Notes: generated by a model not told the origin, from the letters alone. A stretch of DNA of 64,000 bases from Streptomyces sp. CHD11 (GCF_018638295.1 NZ_JABTTS010000027.1:140148-204147), one strand, 5' to 3'; shown: positions 40,517 through 49,696, counted from the stretch's first letter. Numbers and translations: made by a program.

Positions 40517-40993
40517 TCACGTCCGAGCCGTCCGGCCGATCGACTCCACCAGCGGCAGCAGCCGGTGCGGGACGCGCTCACGCAGGGCCACCTCGCTGCG
40601 GGTGCGGACCACTCCGGGCAGACTGATCAGCTTCTGGACCACGTCCTCCAGGTGGGCGTTGTCGCGCGCCACCACCCGGGTCAGGAGATCGCCGCCGCCC
40701 GTGATGGAGAAGGCCTCGACGATCTCGGGTACGGCGGCCAGCGCGTCGCCCACCTCGTCCAGCCGTCCCTGGGTGACCTCGATGTGCACGAACGCCAGCA
40801 CGGGGTGGCCCAGCGCGGCAGGGGAGAGGGCGGGACCGGTGCCGGTGATCACGCCCTCGCGCTCCATGCGGTCGAGCCGAGCCTGCAGGGTGCCGCGGGC
40901 GACCCCGAGAATCCGCGCGTACTCCCGCACGCTGGTGCGCGGCTGCTCCAGCAGCAACCGCAGGATGCGGGTGTCCAGCTCGTCCACGGCCAT
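40517..40993 (-). CDS. Lrp/AsnC-family transcriptional regulator (158 aa)
   Basis: An N-terminal helix-turn-helix (LDTRILRLLLEQPRTSVREYARILGVARGTLQARLDRME) is followed by an AsnC/RAM effector domain (AFVHIEVTQGRLDEVGDALAAVPEIVEAFSITGGGDLLTRVVARDNAHLEDVVQKLISLPGV). Lrp-type proteins bind amino acids as octamers and bend DNA. ATG 40993 has GGAG six bases upstream; ATG 41020 is in frame and would add nine residues. It is divergent from the FUSC membrane protein gene, with inverted CCAATGGC sites between. Confidence 0.9.
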   Translation of the reverse strand: MAVDELDTRILRLLLEQPRTSVREYARILGVARGTLQARLDRMEREGVITGTGPALSPAALGHPVLAFVHIEVTQGRLDEVGDALAAVPEIVEAFSITGGGDLLTRVVARDNAHLEDVVQKLISLPGVVRTRSEVALRERVPHRLLPLVESIGRTART

Positions 40994-41015
40994 GAGGTCT
41001 CCGGTCCCGGTGTCG

Positions 41016-41067
41016 GCCATTGGCACGGCGATGGCCGTAGAAGTGCCGCGAATACTGTACCAATGGC
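41016..41067. promoter_or_regulatory. Lrp-box candidate, two inverted CCAATGG elements
   Basis: GCCATTGG (41016-41023) and CCAATGGC (41060-41067) are perfect inverse copies 36 nt apart. Each is itself nearly palindromic (GCCA-TTGGC). They flank the likely Lrp promoter (the minus strand has TACAGTATT between them) in the region divergent with the FUSC gene. Binding by the adjacent Lrp protein is inferred. Confidence 0.45.
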
Positions 41068-41220
41068 GCACTCCGGATCGAGCCGGTTGAGCCGCTGGTG
41101 GAAGAGATGCTGATATGGGGATGTCGATGGCGCTGCGGACCTCCGCGGCGCCTTTCTCATGCCGTGGCGTGCACTTCCCGTCCCACGGCGTACACCACAC
41201 GGGAGATCAGGGGGCAAGCG

Positions 41221-42708
41221 GTGCTGAAGAGGGTGTTCACGGCCCCGGACCCGGGCCGGACACGGCTGCGCTTCGCGGCGCGCGCCGTGCTCGGTATCGG
41301 GCTGGCCGTCGTCGTCTGCGGCCTGGCCGGACACTCGCTCACCGGGGTCGTCACCGGCGGGCTCGCCGCGCTCCTCGCGCTGTTCACCGTCACCGACGCC
41401 ACGGTCCGCGCACAGGCCGTCACCACCGCGCTGCTGCCCGTCGTCGGCCTGCCGGTACTGGCCGCGGCGGCTGTTCTGCAGGACCAGCCGGTGGCCCGCG
41501 ACCTCACCTTCCTCGCCGTCGTCGGTCTGGGCGTGTACAGCCGGCGCTGGGGACCTCGCGGGCACAGCCTCGGGGTCTTCGCGTTCATGACCTACTTCGT
41601 GGCGCAGTTCCTGCGCACGCGGCCGGAGCAGCTGCCCGAGCTGTACGCCTCCGTCGTGCTGTCCGTGCTCGCCGCCGCCGTCACGCGCTTCGGACTGTGG
41701 TGCTACGAACGCCGTCTCCCTCCGCCCGTGACACCGGCGCCGCCGGCCGGTACCGGACTGGCCCGGGTGACCACCCGTCAGGCCGTCCAGGCGACCGCCG
41801 GCGCGGGCTTCGCCCTGGTCGTGGGCCAGCTGGTGTCGGGAGAGCGCTGGTACTGGGCGGTCGGTGCCACCTGGTGGGTCTTCGTCAACACCACCTCGCG
41901 CGGCGAGACCCTGGTACGCGGTTTCCGACGGGTGCTGGGCACGGTCATCGGCATCGGGCTCGCGCTGTTCGTGGCCGTCCCCGCGCACGGTCAGGTGCCG
42001 GTCACGGTCCTGGTCGTCGCCGTCTCCGTCTTCGGCATCTTCTACACCGCCGCCGTGTCCTACACCTGGATGATGCTCTGGGTGACCCTGCTCGCCGCCA
42101 TGCTCTACGGCCTGCTGGGGGTGCTGTCCCCCGGCCTGCTGGCGCTTCGGGCCGTGGAGACCGGCGTCGGCGCGCTCGGCGCGGTGCTGGCGGTGGCGCT
42201 CGTGCTGCCCGTCACCACGCACCGCGTCACCGACGGCTGGATCCAGCGGGCCCTTCGCTGCGTCCACGCCTGCACCGCGGAGGCGGCCGCGCGACTGGCC
42301 GGAGCGGTGGACGCCGACCCGGCGCCCATGGTGGCCGAACTGGAGCAGTTGCTCGCCCGGGTACGCCTCGCGGTGGCCCCGCTGGTGCACCCCCTGAACC
42401 CCATGCGCGCGCGCAAGCGGCGCGCCCGCCAGGTGCTCGCCCTGCTCGACGACTGCGCCCGGGAGATCCGCGGTCTCGTCGCCGTCGCCGCCGACCCGGA
42501 GGCCTCGCACGACGCCCGGCTCGCCGCCGCCTGCTGGCGGGTGGAAGCCGCGGTCGAGGCGCTCACCGGCGGCCGCGACATCGCCGTACGGACGACTGCG
42601 GTGGCATCCGAACCGGCCCTGGCCCACCTCCACGGTCTGGAACGGGCCCTCGCCGAGCTCGCCGCCCCGCTGCGTACCCCCTCCCGTTCCCCGCTGGTCG
42701 GGGCCTGA
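41221..42708 (+). CDS. FUSC-family membrane protein (495 aa)
   Basis: There are two blocks of hydrophobic helices (about residues 20-165 and 200-345) separated by a soluble linker, then a C-terminal cytoplasmic helical region (about 350-495). The second block contains WYWAVGATWWVFVNTTSRGETLVRGFRRVLGTVIGIGLALF, the characteristic FUSC motif of aromatic-acid and fusaric-acid efflux proteins. GTG 41221 follows a GGGGG tract. The likely role is efflux of aromatic compounds. The Lrp regulator is divergent upstream. Confidence 0.85.
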   Translation: MLKRVFTAPDPGRTRLRFAARAVLGIGLAVVVCGLAGHSLTGVVTGGLAALLALFTVTDATVRAQAVTTALLPVVGLPVLAAAAVLQDQPVARDLTFLAVVGLGVYSRRWGPRGHSLGVFAFMTYFVAQFLRTRPEQLPELYASVVLSVLAAAVTRFGLWCYERRLPPPVTPAPPAGTGLARVTTRQAVQATAGAGFALVVGQLVSGERWYWAVGATWWVFVNTTSRGETLVRGFRRVLGTVIGIGLALFVAVPAHGQVPVTVLVVAVSVFGIFYTAAVSYTWMMLWVTLLAAMLYGLLGVLSPGLLALRAVETGVGALGAVLAVALVLPVTTHRVTDGWIQRALRCVHACTAEAAARLAGAVDADPAPMVAELEQLLARVRLAVAPLVHPLNPMRARKRRARQVLALLDDCAREIRGLVAVAADPEASHDARLAAACWRVEAAVEALTGGRDIAVRTTAVASEPALAHLHGLERALAELAAPLRTPSRSPLVGA

Positions 42709-42815
42709 CCCCGCGAGCCGCCGGCCACGGCGCGTCCTGCGCACCTGGCCCCGGGTGACCGGCTGTTACCGTCACCCGGTCGGCATCGGACGAGATCAGA
42801 CGAGAGGGGACAGTC

Positions 42816-43853
42816 GTGACGCACGCCGGACGGCGGGCTTTCATCGGGTCGTTCACGGCGGCGGGAGGACCGGGTATCGTCACCGCCGCCGTCACGCCCG
42901 GCAGCGGCGCACTGACGCCCCTGGGCGCCGTGAACACTGTCGCCGACCCGTCCTGGCTGACCCTGTCACCCGACGGCCGCATGCTGTACGCGGTCAGTGA
43001 GACGGCCGAGGGCGCCGTCGCCGCGTTCCGCGTGACCGCGGACGGTCCGGAACCCGCCGGACGTGAGGTGCCGGTGGACGGCAGCGGGCCGACCCACCTC
43101 AGCCTCTTCGCCGGGCATCTCCTCACCGCGAACTACGGTTCCGGCAGCGTCAGCGCCGTCCCGGTCCGCGCGGACGGCTCTCTCGCGCGGACCGTCTCCG
43201 GAGTCCTCCGGCACAGCGGCTCCGGCCCCCACCCGCAGCGCCAGCAGGGCCCGCACGCCCACCAGGTGCAGCCGGACCCGAGCGGCCGCTGGGCGGTCGG
43301 CGTCGACCTCGGCACGGACTCGGTGCGGGTGTGCGCGCTGGCCGGCGGTGTCCTGGTGCCGCACCGGGAGATCGCGCTGCGCCCCGGCTCCGGCCCCCGG
43401 CACATCGCCTTCCACCCGGGCGGCTCGTACGCCTATGTCCTCAACGAGCTCAGCCCCACCCTCGTGGTCTGCCGCTGGGACGCCGCCGGCGGTGTGCTGA
43501 AGCCGCTCGCGGAGGTCCCGGTGCTGCCCGGCCCCCCGGCCGGCGACGCCTTCCCGTCCGGTGTGGCTGTCTCGGCCGACGGCCGCTTCGTCTGGACCGC
43601 GACCCGCGGCGAGGACGTCCTGACCGTGTTCCTGGCCGAGGGCCAGGGCGCGGGACTGACCCCGCTCACCACCGTGCCGTGCGGCGGCCACTGGCCCCGG
43701 GCGATCACCGCCTCGGACGCCGTCCTGTACGTCGCCAACGAGCGCTCCGGGGACGTGACCTGGTTCTCGCTCGACCCGGAGACGGGAGTGCCGCGGCGCG
43801 GCGGGTCGATCCCGGTGCCCGCCGCCTCCTGCGTGGTGCTCGCCGCCCGCTGA
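42816..43853 (+). CDS. lactonase family protein, 6-phosphogluconolactonase-like beta-propeller (345 aa)
   Basis: A seven-bladed propeller of the YbhE/Pgl (PF10282) type is evident from repeated blades such as DPSWLTLSPDGRMLYAVSE, GPTHLSLFAGHLLTANYGSGSVSAVPV, GPHAHQVQPDPSGRWAVGVDLGTDSV, GPRHIAFHPGGSYAYVLNEL, FPSGVAVSADGRFVWTATRG and WPRAITASDAVLYVANERSG. The family hydrolyses 6-phosphogluconolactone or related lactones. GTG 42816 has GAGGGG upstream. No signal peptide. A hairpin ends the transcript. Confidence 0.9.
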   Translation: MTHAGRRAFIGSFTAAGGPGIVTAAVTPGSGALTPLGAVNTVADPSWLTLSPDGRMLYAVSETAEGAVAAFRVTADGPEPAGREVPVDGSGPTHLSLFAGHLLTANYGSGSVSAVPVRADGSLARTVSGVLRHSGSGPHPQRQQGPHAHQVQPDPSGRWAVGVDLGTDSVRVCALAGGVLVPHREIALRPGSGPRHIAFHPGGSYAYVLNELSPTLVVCRWDAAGGVLKPLAEVPVLPGPPAGDAFPSGVAVSADGRFVWTATRGEDVLTVFLAEGQGAGLTPLTTVPCGGHWPRAITASDAVLYVANERSGDVTWFSLDPETGVPRRGGSIPVPAASCVVLAAR

Positions 43854-43873
43854 CCGGGCGCCCGGCCCGTACA

Positions 43874-43918
43874 CGCCGAAGGGCCCGCCCCGGAAATCCG
43901 GAGCGGGCCCGCTCGGCG
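43874..43918. terminator. hairpin between convergent lactonase and CbiX-like genes
   Basis: The inner stem GGGCCCGCCCCGG/CCGGAGCGGGCCC (43881-43893 with 43898-43910, one mismatch, loop AAAT) is extended by the outer stem CGCCG/CGGCG (43874-43878, 43914-43918). It starts 21 nt after the lactonase stop and ends 21 nt before the CbiX-like stop at 43939. Confidence 0.8.
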
Positions 43919-43938
43919 TCCTGCCTCGGCCGGCCGTG

Positions 43939-44859
43939 TCAGTGGGCCGGGGTGTTCTGCGCCTGCGGCGGGGCGATGCCGAGGGCGGTCGTGTACTTGG
44001 CCAGCGCCAGCTTCCCGATCGCCGGGTACGGGCCGAGCGCCTCGGCGGCGGAGCAGCCGGCCTCCCGAGCCGCCTCCTCGATGAGGCTCGCGTCGATCTC
44101 CGGGCCGATCAGATACGGCGCGAGCGCCAGCTGCTGCGCACCGGCGCCGCGCAGCTGCTCGGCCACGGAGGCGATGGAACCCTCCTGGTCCAGGGCCGCC
44201 GCGATCACCGGCACGGCGAGGCGCGCGGCGAGCAGCATGCCGGTGATCCCGGCCGCCTGCACGGCCTCGTCACCGCCCACCGAGGCCAGGATGATGCCGT
44301 CCGCGGCGGTCGCCACGGTGAACAGCCGGGCACGGTCGGCGCGGGCCAGACCGGCCTCCGACAGCCGCACGTGCAGCGCCTCGGCGAGCAGCGGGTGCGG
44401 GCCCAGCACATCGGTCAGCTCGGCGGCGACGCGGCTGTCCATCACGGCCTGGCGGATCGCGCGCACCAGCGCGCTGTCCGGACCGGCGAGCAGCGGCACG
44501 ACGACGGCGACGGGGCCGTCGGGCTCCTTCACGTCCACGCCGGCGGCACGGGCCTGCTCGAAGCGGGCGGTGCGCTCCTCGGCCGCGTGCGCGAGCAGGG
44601 ACGTCAGCGAGGGGTGCTCCTCGTCGCCGTCGAGGTAGCCGATCCGGGCGTCCAGACCGGGCAGCTCGGAACGGGCGATGCTCACGACCTCTTCGGCGAG
44701 CGAGCGGGTGGCACTACTGGGCGCACCCGGCACGGCGAGGACGAGCGCGGGCGCGTCCTCGGGAGCCACCAGCGGCTCGGGACGGCGGTGCCGCCCGGGC
44801 TGACGGGGGCGCGGCATTCGTACTGGCAGGCCGGACGCGGGCCCAGTGGGGGTGCTCAT
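43939..44859 (-). CDS. sirohydrochlorin chelatase/CbiX-like protein (306 aa)
   Basis: Two CbiX-type alpha/beta repeats are seen. The first runs from ALVLAVPGAPSSATRSLAEEVVSIARSELPG to VAVVVPLLAGPDSALVRAIRQAV, the second from ADGIILASVGGDEAVQAAGITGMLLAARLAVPVIAA to QQLALAPYLIGPEIDASLIEEAA. CbiX enzymes insert Co or Fe into tetrapyrroles, but in the first repeat the usual leading GHGS-type histidine is replaced by PGAPS, so catalysis is doubtful. It could instead be one of the actinomycete CbiX homologues of unknown role. ATG 44859. Confidence 0.8.
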   Translation of the reverse strand: MSTPTGPASGLPVRMPRPRQPGRHRRPEPLVAPEDAPALVLAVPGAPSSATRSLAEEVVSIARSELPGLDARIGYLDGDEEHPSLTSLLAHAAEERTARFEQARAAGVDVKEPDGPVAVVVPLLAGPDSALVRAIRQAVMDSRVAAELTDVLGPHPLLAEALHVRLSEAGLARADRARLFTVATAADGIILASVGGDEAVQAAGITGMLLAARLAVPVIAAALDQEGSIASVAEQLRGAGAQQLALAPYLIGPEIDASLIEEAAREAGCSAAEALGPYPAIGKLALAKYTTALGIAPPQAQNTPAH

Positions 44860-44943
44860 GTAGCGGCATGTTAGTGGTTTCCTGGGCTCCCCTGTTCGGG
44901 GAGGGTGCAGGTGAGCGGTATCCGTCCGGTTTTGTCGGATGAG

Positions 44944-45951
44944 TTACGTACGGGCGTCCGCCGCGGGTGTGCCCTGCCCACCTGCCGGGACCGTCACGCA
45001 CAGCAGCGTCGCGTCGCCCGGAAGGGTGAACGAACCGCTGGTCAGGTCCTCCGCCATCCGCACCGCCCCGTGCAGGGGGTCCCCCTCGGCCCGCACCCGC
45101 CGCGCCCCCGGCAGCCGCCTCGCCAGCTCCTCGTCCACGGGGCCGAGCAGGGGCGCTCCCATCCGGAAGAGGCCACCGGTGAGAGCGATCGACGGCGTGC
45201 CCTCCGCCGGGCACACCGCGGCCGCGGTGTCGGCCATGTGCCGGGCCGCCGCCCGCAGGATCTCCACGGCGACCCGGTCCCCGCCGGCCGCGCACTCGCC
45301 CACCCGCGGCGCGAACGACGCGAGCACGGCCGGCCGGTCGGCCCGCGGATACAGCCGGCCCGGCAGCCCGGTGACGGGTCCGAACACGTCCTCGGCGGCC
45401 GTCAGCAGCCGCTTCGAGCCGCCCTCCCGGCCGTCGTGCGCGCGCAGTGCCGCTTCCAGGCCGGCCCGCCCGATCCAGGCGCCGCCCCCGCAGTCCCCGA
45501 GCAGATGGCCCCAGCCGTCCGCCCGGCGCCAGCCCGTCAGATCGGTGCCGGTCGCGATGAGTCCCGTGCCGGCGGCGACCACCGCGCCGGGGCGCGGCCC
45601 GAGGGCGCCGACGTACGCGGTGACCGCGTCCGCTGCCAACGCCACCCGCCGTACCCCCAGTTCACGGCCCAGCGCGTCCGGCAGCTCCGCCCGCAGCGCG
45701 TCCCCCAGACTGGCCATCCCGGCCGCGCCCACGACGGCCTCCGCCGGCTGCCCGGTCCCGGCCTCCGCGCACAGCGCCCGTGCCATGGGCACCAGTTGCT
45801 CCATGAAGTGCTCCGGGTCGATGCCCCGCGCCCCGGTCCGCACCGGTTCTCCCGAGGAGGACCGGGCCAGCGGACCCCGCCCGCCGGCCCCGACGACGAC
45901 CCGGAGTCCGGAACCTCCGGAGTCCACGGCGAGATAAGCGGGCCCCGTCAC
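44944..45951 (-). CDS. N-acetylglucosamine kinase-like BadF/BadG/BcrA-type ATPase (335 aa)
   Basis: The actin-like ATPase fold has the phosphate-1 loop YLAVDSGGSGLRVVV at the N-terminus, AVVGAAGMASLGDAL, GAVVAAGTGLIATG with the phosphate-2 region, GWGHLLGDCGGGAWIGRAGLEAAL and SIALTGGLFRMG. This organisation marks the BadF/BadG family to which GlcNAc kinases belong; the GDCGGGAWIG region is typical of the kinase. It would phosphorylate an amino sugar in the cytosol. GTG 45951 follows GGTGAAG. It is transcribed in the same direction as, and upstream of, the CbiX-like gene. Confidence 0.85.
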   Translation of the reverse strand: MTGPAYLAVDSGGSGLRVVVGAGGRGPLARSSSGEPVRTGARGIDPEHFMEQLVPMARALCAEAGTGQPAEAVVGAAGMASLGDALRAELPDALGRELGVRRVALAADAVTAYVGALGPRPGAVVAAGTGLIATGTDLTGWRRADGWGHLLGDCGGGAWIGRAGLEAALRAHDGREGGSKRLLTAAEDVFGPVTGLPGRLYPRADRPAVLASFAPRVGECAAGGDRVAVEILRAAARHMADTAAAVCPAEGTPSIALTGGLFRMGAPLLGPVDEELARRLPGARRVRAEGDPLHGAVRMAEDLTSGSFTLPGDATLLCVTVPAGGQGTPAADART

Positions 45952-46096
45952 GGCGCTTCACCTCACCCTCTGCCGGCCGGCCGCACGGTGTCGTGGGCCG
46001 ACCGCTCACGACGAGGACGAACACTAGCGTCCCGGCGCCGCTGCCCGCGGACGCCTCGGGTAGGAGTCCGGGCCCCGTTGTCGCTAGAGTCCGTGC

Positions 46097-46774
46097 GTGG
46101 CACCAAGACCTTTGCATGAACTGGTGGAAGCGGGCTGGGCGAAGGCCCTGGAACCGGTGGCCGACCGAGTCGCGGCGATGGGCGACTTCCTGCGGGCGGA
46201 AATAGCCGCAGGGCGTACGTACCTGCCCGCGGGTCCTCATGTCCTACGGGCGTTCCAGCAGCCGTTCGACGACGTCCGTGTCCTCATCGTGGGCCAGGAC
46301 CCCTACCCGACGCCCGGTATGGCGATCGGGCTGAGCTTCGCGGTGGCGCCCGAGGTGAGGTCCCTGCCGGGGAGCCTGGAGAACATCTTCCGGGAGATGA
46401 ACTCCGACCTGGGGCTGCCCAGACCGTCGAACGGCGACCTGACCCCCTGGACCGAGCAGGGTGTGCTGCTGCTGAACAGGGCGCTGACGACGGCTCCGCG
46501 CAAGCCCGCCGCCCATCGCGGCAAGGGCTGGGAGGAGGTCACCGAGCAGGCGATCCGCGCGCTGGCGGAGCGAGGCAAACCCCTGGTCTCCATTCTGTGG
46601 GGACGGGACGCCCGCAACTGCCGTCCGTTGCTCGGCGATCTCCCCGCCGTCGAGTCGGCCCACCCGTCACCGATGTCGGCCGACCGGGGCTTCTTCGGTT
46701 CACGCCCCTTCAGCCGGACCAACGACCTGCTGACCCGCCAGGGCGCACAACCCGTGGAATGGCGCCTGCCGTAA
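46097..46774 (+). CDS. ung: family 1 uracil-DNA glycosylase
   Basis: The enzyme removes uracil from DNA. The water-activating motif GQDPYPTPG is at residues 66-74 with catalytic Asp68. The uracil-recognition Asn follows in LLLNRALTT, and the DNA-intercalating/His motif is AHPSPMSADRGFFGSRPFSRTN (about residue 188). The 225-residue length is normal for Ung. GTG 46097 is the start; no strong ribosome site is visible. The gene is divergent from the sugar kinase and convergent with the BNR-repeat gene, separated by a perfect hairpin. Confidence 0.96.
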   Translation: MAPRPLHELVEAGWAKALEPVADRVAAMGDFLRAEIAAGRTYLPAGPHVLRAFQQPFDDVRVLIVGQDPYPTPGMAIGLSFAVAPEVRSLPGSLENIFREMNSDLGLPRPSNGDLTPWTEQGVLLLNRALTTAPRKPAAHRGKGWEEVTEQAIRALAERGKPLVSILWGRDARNCRPLLGDLPAVESAHPSPMSADRGFFGSRPFSRTNDLLTRQGAQPVEWRLP

Positions 46775-46912
46775 CGGGCCCGCCAGCCCGCGCGGACGGC
46801 GAGGCGGCCGGGGCATGCGGGGGCGGTCGGCCGTTTCGGCACCGGGGCGTGGCCGTCCACCGCGGGCGGTTCGACGGGCGGGCCGCCGGTGGCGGCACCG
46901 GGCGGGCACGCG

Positions 46913-46937
46913 GTTCGGGCGTCCGGTGCGCCCGAAC
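46913..46937. terminator. hairpin between convergent ung and BNR-repeat genes
   Basis: GTTCGGGCG (46913-46921) and CGCCCGAAC (46929-46937) pair perfectly over 9 bp with a 7-nt loop. It ends 27 nt before the stop of the BNR gene at 46964. Confidence 0.65.
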
Positions 46938-46963
46938 GCCCGAGGCGGGGCTCCCGGGCGGGA

Positions 46964-48049
46964 TCAGCCGACGACCGCCGCCCGTACGCACAGCACGTCC
47001 GGCAGGTGCGACGCCAGTTGCCGCCAGCTGTCGCCGTCGTCGGCCGACGCGTACACCTCGCCGTTGCGGTTGCCGAAGTAGACGCCGGCCGGGTCCGCTC
47101 CGTCGTGGCACATCGCGTCGCGCAGCACCGTGCCGTAGTGGTCCTCCTGCGGCAGTCCGGCCGTGAGCGGCTCCCAGCTCGCGCCCGCGTCCGCCGTCCG
47201 GTAGACCCGGCAGCGACGGCCGGCCGGGACCCGGTCGGAGTCGGCGGTGATCGGGAACAGGTAGGCCGTGTCCGCCCGGTGGGGGTGCGCGACCACCGCG
47301 AAGCCGAACGTCGACGGCAGTCCCTCGCCGATGTCCGTCCAGTGTCCGCCCGCGTCGTCGCTGCGGTACACCCCCCAGTGGTTCTGCAGGTACAGCCGGT
47401 CAGGGTTCACCGCGTCCCGGGCGACCTTGTGCACGCACTGCCCGAACTCCGGGTCCGGGTCCGGGAGGAAGACCGCGGAGACCCCGGAGTTGGACGGCGC
47501 CCAGCCGGCGCCGCCGTCCAGGGTGCGGAAGACCCCGGCGGTGGAGACGGCCACCGTCACGGCCAGCGGATCGCGCTCGTCGGTCAGTACCGTGTGCAGC
47601 CCCTCACCGCCGCCGCCCGGCACCCACTTGTCGCGGGTGGGGTGTTCCCACAGCGGTCGGACCAGTTCGAAGGTCTCCCCACGGTCCTCCGATCGGTACA
47701 GCGCGGCCGGTTCCGTACCCGCGTACACCACATCGGGTTCGGCGGCGGCCGGGTGCAACTGCCAGACCCGCTCCAGCGACGCGCCCGTGTCCCTGGGGAA
47801 CCTGACGGCCGGCTGGGCCGGTTCGGTCCAGGTGCGGCCCAGGTCGTCGGAGTGGAACACCGACGGGCCCCAGTGCGCGCTGTCCCCGCCGGCCAGCAGC
47901 CGGGGGTTCGGCCCCCGGGTGTCGATGGCGACCGAGTACACGGCCTGCGCGTTGAAGTGGGGACTCTCGTCGAACTTCCAGGCGCCACCTCGTCGGCGCC
48001 CGATGAACAGGCCCTTGCGGGTGCCCACGGCGAGCAGTACCTCGGTCAT
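46964..48049 (-). CDS. BNR/sialidase-like beta-propeller protein (361 aa)
   Basis: The protein has repeated Asp-box type motifs: SVFHSDDLGRTWTEP, ALYRSEDRGETFELV, GVFRTLDGGAGWAPS, GVYRSDDAGGHWTDI, CRVYRTADAGASWEPL and EVYASADDGDSWRQL. These mark the blades of a six-bladed sialidase/Vps10-like propeller. Catalytic residues of sialidases are not evident. There is no signal peptide, so it is probably cytosolic; exact role unknown. ATG 48049 is preceded by a perfect GGAGGTGATC ribosome site, which rules out the longer frame. Confidence 0.87.
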   Translation of the reverse strand: MTEVLLAVGTRKGLFIGRRRGGAWKFDESPHFNAQAVYSVAIDTRGPNPRLLAGGDSAHWGPSVFHSDDLGRTWTEPAQPAVRFPRDTGASLERVWQLHPAAAEPDVVYAGTEPAALYRSEDRGETFELVRPLWEHPTRDKWVPGGGGEGLHTVLTDERDPLAVTVAVSTAGVFRTLDGGAGWAPSNSGVSAVFLPDPDPEFGQCVHKVARDAVNPDRLYLQNHWGVYRSDDAGGHWTDIGEGLPSTFGFAVVAHPHRADTAYLFPITADSDRVPAGRRCRVYRTADAGASWEPLTAGLPQEDHYGTVLRDAMCHDGADPAGVYFGNRNGEVYASADDGDSWRQLASHLPDVLCVRAAVVG

Positions 48050-48586
48050 GCCGATCACCTCCGCGACGTCGTCCTCGACGTCCTTGTCTCGGTCACCGGC
48101 CAGTCTGTACCCCACCACTGACAGTCACCCGTGGATCAGGCCGCGCCGCAGGCTGTGCCGTGTGCCGAAGCGGCCGGCGGCGGGCCGCCCGCGCCGGGCG
48201 CGGCCGCCCCGGTGACGGGTTCAGCCGCGCTCCGGCAGCACCTGCCCCGCGATCCCGCCGACCCCGGCCGCCGCGGGCAGCGTGCCGGAGGAGTGCCCCC
48301 GGTCGCCGCCCAGCCGCGTCGCGCGGAAGGCGTCGGTGACGGCGGGCGGGGCGGGCGGGACGAGGAGCCAGCGCGGCCGCGCGGGGAGCGGCCGGCCGTA
48401 CGGGACGCCGCGCGGGGTGCCTCGTAGGGCAGTTCCCGTCGGGGCTGTCGGTGGAACAGGCCAGGCGGCGTGCGCGTACAGCGTGTGCTGTCGGGCCAGG
48501 GCCGCCCGGGACAGAACAGCCAAGTCGTTCCCGGTGCACCTCCGGCAGGGAAGCCGGGCCGCCATCACGGTGCGCGGCGGACGGCG
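48050..48586. other. 537-nt stretch without a convincing gene
   Basis: Open frames exist on both strands. The minus-strand frame ending at 48221 (with DAFRATRLGGDRGHSSGTLP) is the most coding-like, but it lacks a convincing start and recognisable family. No repeats or hairpins stand out. The OYE-side promoter is elsewhere, so this is either decayed sequence or an unrecognised small gene. Confidence 0.35.
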
Positions 48587-49666
48587 TCAGACGGAGCGGT
48601 GGTACTGGTCCGGCACATGCACCGCGGCGCCCAGCTCACGGGCCGCATGCCGGGCCCAGGAGGGATCGCGGAGCAGCTCGCGGCCGAGGAGCACCGCGTC
48701 CGCCTCCCCGCCTGCGAGGATCTTCTCCGCCTGCCCGGCCTCGGTGATCAGGCCCACGGCGGCCACCGGCATCGGCGTCTCCGCGCGCACCCGCGCGGCG
48801 AAGGGGACCTGGTAGCCCGGCTCGGAGGGGATACGCACACCGGTGGCGTTGCCGCCGGTGGAGACGTCGAGCAGGTCGACGCCGTGGTCATGCAGCGGGG
48901 AGGCGAAGCGGACGGTGTCGTCCGCGGTCCAGCCCGATTCCTCCAGCCATTCCGTGGCCGAGATGCGGAAGAACAGCGGCTTGTCGTCCGGCCAGACCTC
49001 ACGCACGGCGTCGACGACCTCGAGCGCGAAGCGCGTCCGGTTCTCGTACGAGCCGCCGTAGGCGTCCGTGCGGTGGTTGGAGTGCGGGGAGAGGAACTCG
49101 TTGATCAGATAGCCGTGGGCGCCGTGGATCTCGGCGATCTCGAAACCGGCGGCGAGGGCCCGGCGGGCGGCGTCGCGGAACTGGCCGACGATCTCCCGGA
49201 TCTGTTCGGCGGTCAGTTCGTCGGGGACGGGGTGCCCCTCGGCGAAGGCGAGCGGGCTCGGTGCGGCCGGCTGCCAGCCGTGGGCCTCGGGACCGATCGG
49301 CGCGCCGCCCTTCCAGGGGCGCTCGGTCGAGGCCTTGCGGCCGGCGTGTGCGAGCTGGATGGCGGGAACGGTGCCCTGTGAGCTGAGGAAACGGGTGATC
49401 CGGCGGAAGGCCTCGACCTGGGTGTCGTTCCAGATGCCGAGGTCGTACGGCGAGATGCGGCCCTCCGGGGACACGGCGGTGGCCTCGGTGACGATCAGCC
49501 CCGTGCCGCCGGCGGCGCGAGCCGCGTAGTGCGCGAAGTGCCAGTCGTCCGGGGCGCCGGCCCCGGGCCCGTCGGGCGCGGCCGAGTACTGGCACATCGG
49601 CGCCATCCACACCCGGTTGGGGATCGTCACGTCGCGCAGGGTGTACGGCTGGAACAGCGTGCTCAC
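48587..49666 (-). CDS. NADH:flavin oxidoreductase, old yellow enzyme (YqjM-like, 359 aa)
   Basis: This FMN TIM-barrel ene-reductase has VTIPNRVWMAPMCQYSA with the YqjM-class cysteine, LIVTEATAVSPEGR, QLAHAGRKAS, the His pair and proton-donor region EIHGAHGYLINEFLSPHSNHRTD, and the C-terminal phosphate site VGLITEAGQAEKILAGGEADAVLLGRELLRDP. It would reduce activated C=C bonds with NAD(P)H. GTG 49666 has GGAG six bases upstream; ATG 49678 has none. A divergent ArsR-type regulator and a palindromic operator lie next to it. Confidence 0.95.
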   Translation of the reverse strand: MSTLFQPYTLRDVTIPNRVWMAPMCQYSAAPDGPGAGAPDDWHFAHYAARAAGGTGLIVTEATAVSPEGRISPYDLGIWNDTQVEAFRRITRFLSSQGTVPAIQLAHAGRKASTERPWKGGAPIGPEAHGWQPAAPSPLAFAEGHPVPDELTAEQIREIVGQFRDAARRALAAGFEIAEIHGAHGYLINEFLSPHSNHRTDAYGGSYENRTRFALEVVDAVREVWPDDKPLFFRISATEWLEESGWTADDTVRFASPLHDHGVDLLDVSTGGNATGVRIPSEPGYQVPFAARVRAETPMPVAAVGLITEAGQAEKILAGGEADAVLLGRELLRDPSWARHAARELGAAVHVPDQYHRSV

Positions 49667-49696
49667 GGTGGGCTCCATTCGGCGAGGACTGGACGT

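Noticed and set aside
43939..44859. A working sirohydrochlorin chelatase in a cobalamin or sirohaem operon
   Set aside because: No neighbouring tetrapyrrole gene is present and the leading metal-binding histidine motif is not clear, so only the fold-level call is kept.
48221..48568. A 115-residue minus-strand frame between the BNR and old yellow enzyme genes
   Set aside because: No ribosome site, no recognisable family and no clear codon bias; listed only as an open stretch.
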